Part shown: in pieces, positions 52,091 to 60,124 of the stretch
How the letters are laid out: each line of letters opens with the position of its first letter
Numbering within the stretch: the stretch's first letter is position 1
DNA from: an uncultured Pseudophaeobacter sp.
Lineage (GTDB): Bacteria > Pseudomonadota > Alphaproteobacteria > Rhodobacterales > Rhodobacteraceae
Length of the DNA stretch: 64,000 bases
Reading direction: 5' to 3'
Assembly (NCBI GenBank): GCA_905479575.1
Contig: CAJQNB010000005.1
Location: 1-64,000, forward strand
The notes under the pieces: generated by a model
Seen by the model: the letters and a program-made list of their open reading frames with translations, nothing else
Databases searched by the model: none
What the model was told of the DNA's origin: nothing
Made by a program: the position numbers and the translations under genes

Positions 52091-53023
52091 TCACTCGGCG
52101 CCTTTTTGTGGTCTCTCAAACCAGTCCAACACCGCTCCCGGCCACCAGCCGGGCACCCGATGCCCCTGAGGAAACAAAAGAAATTCGATGTCCGCCCCCG
52201 GACCACAGTCCCAGCTACGCCCCAGGACATCGCCCTGTTGCCAGCGCTGATCCGGCGCGTGCTCACTACAGTGATTGGTGTCGCGCCACAGCTCCAGCCC
52301 GGCAAAAATGTCGCCCTGCTGGAACCGCTTGCCATCCAGATAACGCCCCTCAAGCGGCACCACCCCATCACTCCAGCCATGGCTGTGAAACAGCCGTATC
52401 TCTCCGCTGCAGGTCTCTGGCTGCGGGCGCCAGAAGCCACCGGCAATGGGCGCGTAGCCGGCAAAAGCCTCAGGTGCGGCGCAGGCCAGATAGTTGACCA
52501 TAAAGCCCCCCGCCGAAAACCCCGCCAATAGCATGGTCTGGCGATCCAGACCAAAGCGCGCCGCCGCATCCGCTGCCACATCCTGCAGGAATTCCACCTC
52601 GTCGCGGCCCTGCCAGCCGGGAAAGAAATTCCAAGAGCGCGGACCACCGCGCCGGGGCAAGGCATCTGGCGCAATAACCGCATAGCCCCGCGCCGTCAGC
52701 CCCTGCGCCACGGCCTGGTTGTTCAGTGCAGCCAAACCTGACCCACCGTAGCCATGCAGAAACACCACTGCGGGCATCGCCGCGGTCTGCTCCGCCTGCA
52801 CAGGGCTGCGCTGATCCGGACTTGGCAGCGCGATATGATAGCTCCCCTGGGGCATCGCGCAGGCCCGCGCCACTGTGGGGCCACAGCCCGCCGCTGCCGC
52901 ACGCGGGCTGGCCAGCGCCACCATCAGGGGCAATGCGACCAGCGCCAGCGCCGACGCGCACCGCCGCGCGCCCCTGCGGCCGAACCCGACCGCCATCCCC
53001 AGCCCCAGCCCTAGCCCTGCCAT
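52091..53023 (-). CDS. Secreted polyhydroxybutyrate depolymerase/LpqC-like esterase
   Basis: A 310-aa alpha/beta hydrolase with a signal peptide (hydrophobic run about 24-44, ending PRAAAA). Oxyanion segment FLHGYGGSG, nucleophile GFSAGG, and a C-terminal His (PQGHRVPG). It resembles feruloyl esterase/PHB depolymerase proteins. The ATG at 53023 overlaps the rhodanese gene by 13 bases; an alternative ATG at 52996 follows a G-rich repeat that could act as ribosome site. Confidence 0.82.
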   Translation of the reverse strand: MAGLGLGLGMAVGFGRRGARRCASALALVALPLMVALASPRAAAAGCGPTVARACAMPQGSYHIALPSPDQRSPVQAEQTAAMPAVVFLHGYGGSGLAALNNQAVAQGLTARGYAVIAPDALPRRGGPRSWNFFPGWQGRDEVEFLQDVAADAAARFGLDRQTMLLAGFSAGGFMVNYLACAAPEAFAGYAPIAGGFWRPQPETCSGEIRLFHSHGWSDGVVPLEGRYLDGKRFQQGDIFAGLELWRDTNHCSEHAPDQRWQQGDVLGRSWDCGPGADIEFLLFPQGHRVPGWWPGAVLDWFERPQKGAE

Positions 53024-53517
53024 CGGGTCACCGGTAGATTTCCTGCAATCCAGCCAGGACCGCTTGCGGATCCCAGCATGCCCTCTGGCACATCGATAAT
53101 CCTGCTATAGCCAGCCGCCGCCAGGGCCCGCGTCATCCGCGCCGAGCGCACCCCCCGGGCACAGATCAGCGCAACCGGCGCCGCCAGGTTCCCAGCAGTG
53201 GCCTCGCTCAGGGCCTGCAAAAAGTCATCACGCCGCATATCGATGGCAACGGCCCCCTCCGGCAGACCAGTTTGGCGCCATTCACCCGGCGTGCGAATGT
53301 CAACCAGCGTGATCTCTTTTGCCTTGGCCGCCGCAAAGGCCTGCGCCGGGGTCAGCCGTGGATAGTCATGGTCCACTGGCTGGCTACGCCACCAATAGGT
53401 GCCGCCGCCGAGCGCCAGGCCAATTCCGCCAAGGCCGAGCAGCAGCTGGCGCCGCGACATCCCCGAGGCTCTGCTTGTTTCAGGGAGAGATCCCTGCATC
53501 TGTTCATGTCGTGCCAT
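53011..53517 (-). CDS. Rhodanese-domain protein with Tat-type/membrane leader
   Basis: A 168-aa protein with a twin-arginine leader or anchor (MSRRQLLLGLGG then hydrophobic, about 20-42) and one rhodanese domain (about 55-160) with active-site loop CARGVRS. The start is uncertain: ATG 53517 is taken; TTG 53553 has GGAG upstream and ATG 53460 would begin at the twin arginine. It would act on sulfur compounds at the outer face of the inner membrane. It overlaps the esterase gene, an odd pairing. Confidence 0.75.
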   Translation of the reverse strand: MARHEQMQGSLPETSRASGMSRRQLLLGLGGIGLALGGGTYWWRSQPVDHDYPRLTPAQAFAAAKAKEITLVDIRTPGEWRQTGLPEGAVAIDMRRDDFLQALSEATAGNLAAPVALICARGVRSARMTRALAAAGYSRIIDVPEGMLGSASGPGWIAGNLPVTRWQG

Positions 53518-53921
53518 AATGCCCTGCAGCTGAGTGACGATATCCGGTATCAAGGTGCTCCGCCTTCTGCTTCCGGTCGCAGACGGATCGGTTTCTTATA
53601 ACAGCTATTGCGGCGCGGATCAGCTCTGGCTGCGCCCCGGTTCTTCAACTTATCGGCACCCCCAAGCAGCCACTGGCCCCAACAAGCCCCCCACTTCGCC
53701 CCAACGGATACGCCGCCAGCGCACCCGGCCTTTAAATTCCACGAGAAGAAGGAAAAATTCAGCGCCCCGGCCTACAAAAAGCGCCAGTGCAGACCTAAAT
53801 GCCCCCCAATCGAACAACAAAACCTCACTCAAGAGGCACTTACGCGGTCGCAGGGCTGGAACAGTTGCAAGAAATTGCCTAAGCCTTGACTAATGCCTAA
53901 GCCCAGCCAGGAGAACTGCAC
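53518..53921. other. Gap before the Mrp antiporter operon
   Basis: About 400 bases between divergent genes. No credible gene or strong hairpin is seen. GCCTAAGCC occurs twice near 53878-53904, just before the antiporter's ribosome site. It should contain the promoters of both units. Confidence 0.5.
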
Positions 53922-56813
53922 GTGTCCCTGTTTTTGATTGCGGCCCTGCCCTTTCTCGGAGCGGTCTTTCCCGCTCTATTGATCCGTGCCGGGCGCAACG
54001 CCTCGGCCTCAGCAGCAGGTCTGACCACGTTTCTTGCCTTTGTTGGCCTGTTGCTACACGCGCCTGCGGTGTTTCGCGGCGAGGTAATCCAGGTCGGCGT
54101 TGACTGGCTGCCCGGCCTTGGCCTCAATGCCAATTTCTTTCTTGATGGGCTTGGTTTTCTCTTTGCCGCGATGATCCTTGGCATTGGCTTGCTGGTCATC
54201 CTCTACGCCCGGTTTTACCTGTCGCGTGAAGATCCCATGGGGCAGTTCTACACCTATCTGCTGCTGTTTCAGGGCGCCATGGTTGGCATCGTTCTGTCAG
54301 ATAACATACTGCTTTTGCTGGTGTTCTGGGAGCTCACCTCGCTGTCCTCGTTTTTGCTGATCGGCTATTGGAAACACCTGCCCGAGGGCCGACAGGGCGC
54401 ACGGATGGCACTGGCAGTCACCGGATCCGGTGGCCTGGCGATGATCGGTGGCATGATGATCCTGGGCAATATCGCGGGCTCTTATGATCTGAGCGTGATT
54501 TTGCAGCACAAGGACATGATCCAGGCCTCGCCGCTGTATCTGCCCGCGCTGATCCTGATCCTCTTGGGCTGTTTTACCAAATCGGCGCAGTTCCCGTTTC
54601 ATTTCTGGCTGCCCCACGCCATGGCAGCGCCCACACCTGTTTCGGCCTATCTGCATTCCGCCACCATGGTCAAAGCCGGTCTGTTCCTGATGGCGCGGCT
54701 TTGGCCGGTGCTTGCGGGCACGCCTGAGTGGTTCTATATCGTCGCCACAACCGGGTTGATCACCATGTTGCTGGGCGCGGTGATTGCCCTGTTCAAGGAT
54801 GATCTGAAGGCGCTTTTGGCCTTTTCCACCGTGTCGCATCTGGGGCTGATCACCATGCTGTTGGGATTTGGCACCAAGATCGCAGCGGTAACGGCGGTGT
54901 TTCACATCATCAACCACGCCACATTCAAGGCCGCATTGTTCATGTCGGCCGGCATTGTCGACCACGAGGCCCATACCCGCGACATCAAACGTCTGGGCGG
55001 GCTGCGCCATCTGATGCCGGTGACCGCAACCATTGCCATTGTCGCCGCCCTGTCGATGGCCGGCATTCCCCCCTTCAACGGGTTCCTGTCCAAGGAGATG
55101 ATGCTGGAAGAGACCGTGCATACGCTCTGGGGCGGCTCACATTATGTGGTGCCGGGTTTGGCGCTGCTGGCGGCGCTGTTTTCCGCCGCCTATTCCTTTC
55201 GCTTTATTGGCCATGTGTTTCTGGGCAGAACCCGCGATGACTATCCGGCGCAGCCCCATGATCCGGGGTTTGGCATGTGGGCCGGTCCCGGCTTGCTGAT
55301 GATGCTGGTGGTCTTGATCGGGCTGTTTTCGGCCAATCTGGCAGGGCCACTTGTGGCTGTCGCAGCTGGCGCCGTGATTGGTGGCGCAGATCTGCCCTAT
55401 TATTCGCTCAAGCTATGGCACGGATTGACACCGGCGCTGTATATGTCCGCAGGAGCTGTTGTTGGCGGCTTGGTTTTGCTCAAGCTGCACGCGCCGCTGA
55501 TGGCGGCCTGGAACCGGGCACCACGCCCCGAGGCCAAGCAAATCTTTGACGCCCTGATGCGCGGGCTCACCAAACTGTCGCAGCTGATCACTGATGGCCT
55601 GCATAATGGCGCCATTACCCGCTATGCCTTTGTGATGATGCTGTTCATCATCGGCCTCAGCTACTACGCCTATGCCAGTGGCACCCTCAGCCTCCCCAGC
55701 CGCGCGGTGCAAAGCGTGGGGCCGATCACCGTGATCGCCTGGTTCTGCCTGATGGTGGCCACCCTGGCTGTGGTGGCAAAGCACCGTCAGCGTCAGCTGT
55801 CGCTGGTACTGATCGGCGTGGTTGGTCTGGTGGTTTCGCTGGGCTTCAACTACCTCTCGGCACCAGATCTGGCGCTGACCCAGCTGTCAGTGGAGGTGGT
55901 GACCATGGTGCTGCTGCTGCTGGCGCTGAACTTCATGCCAAAGGACAGCCCCGTTGAATCGCCGCTTTGGGTGCGGCTGCGCGACGGCGGCATTGCGATG
56001 ATTGCCGGGCTGGGCGCTGCGACGCTGATCTATATGCTGATGCTGCGCGACTTTGCGATGCCCAGCATTTCTGAATTCCACCTGGCCAATTCCTACAAAG
56101 GCGGCGGCGGCACCAATGTGGTCAACGTGATCCTGGTGGACTTCCGTGGCTATGACACCTTTGGCGAGATCATCGTTCTGGGCATTGCCGCGCTGGTGAT
56201 CTACGCCCTGACCGAAGCGGTGCTGGGCACACGGGTGCGCGCCTATCTGCTGAACCGCAAACCCGATATTCCGCAGGCTGGCGATGCCCATCCAATGATG
56301 ATGGTTGTCGCCACCCGGGTGATGATGCCGCTGGCACTGATGGTGGCGGCCTATATCTTTTTCCGCGGTCACAACCTGCCCGGCGGCGGTTTTATCGCCG
56401 GTCTGATCGCCGCCATCGCGCTGTTGATGCAATATATGGCCTCTGGCTTTAGCTGGGCGTCCGAGCGCCAGCGGATGTTCTACCACGGCACCATCGGGTC
56501 CGGGGTGCTGATTGCCGCCGCCACCGGGCTTGGCTCCTGGTTCAGCGGCCTGCCCTTCCTGACCAGCGCCTTTGGCTATCTGCACTGGGCACCACTGGAA
56601 GAGTTCGAATGGGCCACCGCTGCGCTGTTTGACCTCGGAGTGTTCCTGGCTGTGGTTGGCGCCGTGCTGCTGGCGCTGGAAAGCCTGGCGCGCTTTGCCT
56701 GGCAGCCGGGAATTTCTTCGGAACATGCGATGGATATCAACCCGGCCCGCGATCACGCGGCAGAAGAGGCTGCGGCGGAAGCCGCAGCAGCAGCGGCAAA
56801 AGGCGAGGCATGA
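53922..56813 (+). CDS. mnhA: Mrp cation/proton antiporter subunit A fused to B
   Basis: A 963-aa membrane protein. The first 760 residues are MrpA, homologous to complex I NuoL, with GCFTKSAQFPFHFWLPHAMAAPTPVSAYLHSATMVKAG-type segments around residues 205-245. The last 150 residues are the MrpB domain (FRGHNLPGGGFIAG near 827). The GTG at 53922 follows AGGAGA. Fusion of A and B is usual for alphaproteobacterial Pha/Mrp systems. The complex exchanges Na+ or K+ for protons and helps with salt and alkaline stress. Confidence 0.93.
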   Translation: MSLFLIAALPFLGAVFPALLIRAGRNASASAAGLTTFLAFVGLLLHAPAVFRGEVIQVGVDWLPGLGLNANFFLDGLGFLFAAMILGIGLLVILYARFYLSREDPMGQFYTYLLLFQGAMVGIVLSDNILLLLVFWELTSLSSFLLIGYWKHLPEGRQGARMALAVTGSGGLAMIGGMMILGNIAGSYDLSVILQHKDMIQASPLYLPALILILLGCFTKSAQFPFHFWLPHAMAAPTPVSAYLHSATMVKAGLFLMARLWPVLAGTPEWFYIVATTGLITMLLGAVIALFKDDLKALLAFSTVSHLGLITMLLGFGTKIAAVTAVFHIINHATFKAALFMSAGIVDHEAHTRDIKRLGGLRHLMPVTATIAIVAALSMAGIPPFNGFLSKEMMLEETVHTLWGGSHYVVPGLALLAALFSAAYSFRFIGHVFLGRTRDDYPAQPHDPGFGMWAGPGLLMMLVVLIGLFSANLAGPLVAVAAGAVIGGADLPYYSLKLWHGLTPALYMSAGAVVGGLVLLKLHAPLMAAWNRAPRPEAKQIFDALMRGLTKLSQLITDGLHNGAITRYAFVMMLFIIGLSYYAYASGTLSLPSRAVQSVGPITVIAWFCLMVATLAVVAKHRQRQLSLVLIGVVGLVVSLGFNYLSAPDLALTQLSVEVVTMVLLLLALNFMPKDSPVESPLWVRLRDGGIAMIAGLGAATLIYMLMLRDFAMPSISEFHLANSYKGGGGTNVVNVILVDFRGYDTFGEIIVLGIAALVIYALTEAVLGTRVRAYLLNRKPDIPQAGDAHPMMMVVATRVMMPLALMVAAYIFFRGHNLPGGGFIAGLIAAIALLMQYMASGFSWASERQRMFYHGTIGSGVLIAAATGLGSWFSGLPFLTSAFGYLHWAPLEEFEWATAALFDLGVFLAVVGAVLLALESLARFAWQPGISSEHAMDINPARDHAAEEAAAEAAAAAAKGEA

Positions 56814-57184
56814 CCATGGGCTTTCTGAATATCGAATTTCTGGTGGCCTCTGCGGTGGGGCTGCTGACGGCGGCGGGGATCTATCTGATCCTGCGGCGGC
56901 GCACCTTTCCGGTGATCCTGGGGCTGTCGCTGCTGACCTATGGGGTGAACATCTTTCTGTTTGCCACTGGCAGGCTGATGGTCAATGCGCCGCCGATCCT
57001 GAACAAATACGCCGAGGTGCCCTATACCGATCCGCTGCCGCAGGCATTGGTGCTGACCGCCATCGTGATTTCTTTTGGCATGACGGCAGTGGTGGTGATG
57101 ATCGCCCTGGCCGCCTATCTGTCGGCCCGTGATGACAAGATCGATATGCCCCATCATCCCGAAGACGAAGGGGAAGACGCATGA
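56810..57184 (+). CDS. mnhC: Mrp antiporter subunit C
   Basis: A 124-aa membrane protein with three helices, homologous to complex I NuoK. Conserved segment GLSLLTYGVNIFLF. Overlaps subunit A and subunit D by four bases on each side (ATGA). A second ATG at 56816 is possible. The acidic tail (HHPEDEGEDA) is outside the core fold. Confidence 0.94.
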   Translation: MTMGFLNIEFLVASAVGLLTAAGIYLILRRRTFPVILGLSLLTYGVNIFLFATGRLMVNAPPILNKYAEVPYTDPLPQALVLTAIVISFGMTAVVVMIALAAYLSARDDKIDMPHHPEDEGEDA

Positions 57185-58743
57185 ACCATTTCCTGATTGC
57201 ACCGGTTGTTCTGCCGGCGCTGGTGGCGCCCTTCATTATCATGGTGGTGCGCCACCATATGGATCTGGCGCGGATCTTTTCGCTGGCCAGCACGGTCTTT
57301 CTGGTGGCGATCTCGCTGGTCCTGGCCGCGCAGGCCAGCACCGGAGAAGTGCAGGTCTATGAGCTGGGCAACTGGTCGGCGCCCTTTGGCATCGTGCTGG
57401 TGCTGGACCGCCTGTCGGCGATGATGGTCTTGCTGACCTCGGTGCTGGCGCTGGTGATCAACCTCTATGTCATTGGCTCGGACTGGGATAAACGCGGCGC
57501 CAATTTCCATGCGCTGTTTCAGTTTCAGCTGATGGGCATCATCGGCGCCTTCCTCACCGGAGACGCCTTTAACCTGTTTGTTTTCTTTGAGGTTCTGCTG
57601 ATCGCCTCTTATGGGTTGATGATCCATTCCGGTGGCACCCGGCGGTTTCAGGCCGGGGTGCAATATGTGGTCTATAACCTCTTGGGCTCAACCCTGTTCC
57701 TGTTTGCGCTGGGGACGCTTTATTCCGTCACTGGCACGCTCAACATGGCGGATCTGGCGTTGCGGGTGGCAGAGATCCCGGCGGAAGACACCGCTCTGCT
57801 GCGCGTCGGCGCGGTGATGCTCTTGCTGGTTTTTGCCATCAAGGCCGCCGTCATTCCGCTGCATTTCTGGCTGCCGGCCTCTTATGCCAATGCGCCCCTG
57901 CCGATTGCGGCGCTCTTTGCCATTATGACCAAGGTCGGCGCCTATGCCATCCTGCGGGTCTATACCCTGGTCTTTGGCCCAGATCTGGCGATCACCCAGG
58001 GGCTGGCCGGGGCCTGGCTGATGCCAGCCGCGCTGGTTACTCTGATGATCGGCGCCGTGGGCATCCTTGGCTCTTACCGCATTGGCCGCCTGGTGGCCTT
58101 TGGCGCCATCACCTCCATGGGCACGCTGCTCACGGCGATTGCGCTGTTCTCCCCCGAAGGGGTCGCCGCGGCGCTGTATTACACGGTGCATTCCACCCTT
58201 GCTGCCGCCTTTCTGTTTCTGGTGGCGGATCTGGTGGCTGAGCGCCAGGGCATCGAGATCACCGGCCAGCGCCTGATGCCGCAAAGCGGGCTGATCGCGG
58301 TGCTATTCTTTACCGGCGCCATTGCCATGGCGGGCATGCCGCCCTTGTCGGGCTTCCTGGGCAAGCTGCTGGTGCTGGATGCGGCACGCGACCACGATCT
58401 GGTCTGGTGGATCTGGGGCACCATTCTGATCGGCTCTTTGATCACCATCCTTGGCATGGCCCGTGCCGGCAGCCTGTTGTTCTGGAAAAGCCACGGCGTC
58501 ACCGCCCAAACCGACCCAGATTCTGCGCCCTCTTATGAGGAAGAGGCCAACGAGCAGGACGAGGACAACACCAATCCGCGCCCCGCCGCCCTGCCCTTTG
58601 TCGCCTGTTTTGCCCTGCTGAGCGGCCTGATCCTGCTCACCGTGTTTGCCGGCCCCGCCAGCCGCTACGCCGAGGCAACAGCCGCGCAGCTCTTTGCGCC
58701 CGAGATCTATATCAAAGCCGTGCTGGGAAAGGTCACACCATGA
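57181..58743 (+). CDS. mnhD: Mrp antiporter subunit D
   Basis: A 520-aa membrane protein with about 14 helices, homologous to complex I NuoN/M. Segments FFEVLLIASYGLM and AVIPLHFWLPASYANAP carry the conserved Glu and Lys/His of the proton path. Overlaps neighbours by four bases. An acidic loop (about 445-460, EEEANEQDEDN) precedes the last helix. Confidence 0.95.
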   Translation: MNHFLIAPVVLPALVAPFIIMVVRHHMDLARIFSLASTVFLVAISLVLAAQASTGEVQVYELGNWSAPFGIVLVLDRLSAMMVLLTSVLALVINLYVIGSDWDKRGANFHALFQFQLMGIIGAFLTGDAFNLFVFFEVLLIASYGLMIHSGGTRRFQAGVQYVVYNLLGSTLFLFALGTLYSVTGTLNMADLALRVAEIPAEDTALLRVGAVMLLLVFAIKAAVIPLHFWLPASYANAPLPIAALFAIMTKVGAYAILRVYTLVFGPDLAITQGLAGAWLMPAALVTLMIGAVGILGSYRIGRLVAFGAITSMGTLLTAIALFSPEGVAAALYYTVHSTLAAAFLFLVADLVAERQGIEITGQRLMPQSGLIAVLFFTGAIAMAGMPPLSGFLGKLLVLDAARDHDLVWWIWGTILIGSLITILGMARAGSLLFWKSHGVTAQTDPDSAPSYEEEANEQDEDNTNPRPAALPFVACFALLSGLILLTVFAGPASRYAEATAAQLFAPEIYIKAVLGKVTP

Positions 58744-59237
58744 GACTGCTACGGCGGCTGCTGCCGCATCCGATCCTGACCCTGCTGCTGACCCTTGCCT
58801 GGGTGCTGCTGACCAGTACCTGGACGCTGAACTCGTTGGTTTTTGGCTTTTTGCTGGGGCTGCTGATCCCCTTTTTGACCCAGCCCTACTGGCCAAATCA
58901 GATGCGGCTGAAAAAGCCGCTGAAGATCATCGAATACATCCTGATTGTGCTCTATGATATTGTTGTTGCCAACGTGGTTGTGGCCCGCATCGTGGTGTTC
59001 AAATCCAATGCCAAACGCCAGCCCGCCTGGGTCGCCGTGCCGCTGGATCTGCTCACCCCCGAGGCGATCTCGGTTCTGGCCGGCACCATCACCATGACGC
59101 CGGGCACGGTGGCGGCTGATGTCTCGGCTGAGGGCCACGCCCTGTTGGTGCATTGTCTGGATGCGCCAGACCCAAATGCCGTCCGCGATGAGATCAAACA
59201 CCGCTATGAGCGCCGCCTGAAGGAGATCTTTGAATGA
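58740..59237 (+). CDS. mnhE: Mrp antiporter subunit E
   Basis: A 165-aa membrane protein with two or three N-terminal helices and a soluble C-terminal part. Contains ITMTPGTVAADVS, the MnhE family hallmark. Four-base overlaps on both sides. Confidence 0.94.
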   Translation: MRLLRRLLPHPILTLLLTLAWVLLTSTWTLNSLVFGFLLGLLIPFLTQPYWPNQMRLKKPLKIIEYILIVLYDIVVANVVVARIVVFKSNAKRQPAWVAVPLDLLTPEAISVLAGTITMTPGTVAADVSAEGHALLVHCLDAPDPNAVRDEIKHRYERRLKEIFE

Positions 59238-59506
59238 TTATTACCTATGCCACGCTCTTTGCCTTTACCTGCTTTGCCCTAGCGCTCCTGATGAACCTGT
59301 GGAAAATCATCTTCGCCGCCGAGATCGCTGACAGGATCCTGGCGCTGGATTCCATGTTCATCAATGGGTTGGCGCTGATGGTGCTTTATGGGCTGGCCCT
59401 GGGCAGCGAAATCTATTTCGAGGCCTCGCTGATCATTGCCATGCTGGGCTTTGTCTCAACCGTGGCCTATGCGCGCTTTATTCTGCGCGGCAATATTATC
59501 GAATGA
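59234..59506 (+). CDS. mnhF: Mrp antiporter subunit F
   Basis: A 90-aa membrane protein with three helices, containing ADRILALDSMFINGLALM as in the MrpF family. Overlaps the stop of subunit E by four bases. Confidence 0.93.
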   Translation: MIITYATLFAFTCFALALLMNLWKIIFAAEIADRILALDSMFINGLALMVLYGLALGSEIYFEASLIIAMLGFVSTVAYARFILRGNIIE

Positions 59507-59520
59507 TGGGAGGCGCAGAG

Positions 59521-59907
59521 ATGGTGTATGACTACCTGGTCGCAGGCTTTTTGATCATGGCGGGCATCTTTGGCTTTGTCGGCTCCTTTGGCCTGCTCAA
59601 GCTCAACGATCCGATGTCGCGGCTGCATGCCCCCACCAAGGCCACCACGCTGGGCGTTGGTGGCGTGCTGCTCGCCTCGATGCTGCACGGCGCGGTGGTT
59701 GAGGGAAATCTGTCGCTTCATGAGCTGATGATCACCCTGTTTTTGTTCCTCACTGCACCGGTCACGGCCTTGTTTATTGCCAAGGTCCATATTCACCGCC
59801 ATGAGACAAAGGCCAGCCTGCCAAAGGCCGGCGCAGATGGCATCTGGGCCACCCATGATGTGCCAGAGACCAAAACTGAGAGCGAAACGGATCCCGCGCA
59901 GGGCTAA
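59521..59907 (+). CDS. mnhG: Mrp antiporter subunit G
   Basis: A 128-aa membrane protein with three helices and the MnhG segments FGFVGSFGLLKLNDPMSRLH and KATTLGVGG. GGGAGG at 59508-59513 points to ATG 59521; an earlier ATG at 59503 would overlap subunit F by four bases as elsewhere in the operon. It is the last gene of the operon. Confidence 0.93.
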   Translation: MVYDYLVAGFLIMAGIFGFVGSFGLLKLNDPMSRLHAPTKATTLGVGGVLLASMLHGAVVEGNLSLHELMITLFLFLTAPVTALFIAKVHIHRHETKASLPKAGADGIWATHDVPETKTESETDPAQG

Positions 59908-60124
59908 AACCCGGCGTGAGGGTGCCTGGCTGCACGACCAGCCGCCGCGCCTCTGATCTGAGTTGCCCGGTGCGGGTGTTGCCAGCTGTTTTGCCAGCAA
60001 CGGCCAGCTACCACCCGCGACGGTGAGAGGTGATCTGTCACTTTGTTCTGGCTCAAGGCAGTTCCCGCTGCTGGCCCTAAACAGGTCAGGACTGACAAGA
60101 TAACTGACACAAAGGCGCCGCCCC
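59908..60124. other. Gap between the Mrp operon and the NDH2-SelD gene
   Basis: 217 bases without a gene. A long imperfect hairpin (outer arms GCGGGTG at 59972-59978 and CACCCGC at 60012-60018) could end the antiporter transcript; it has no T-run. Confidence 0.4.
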
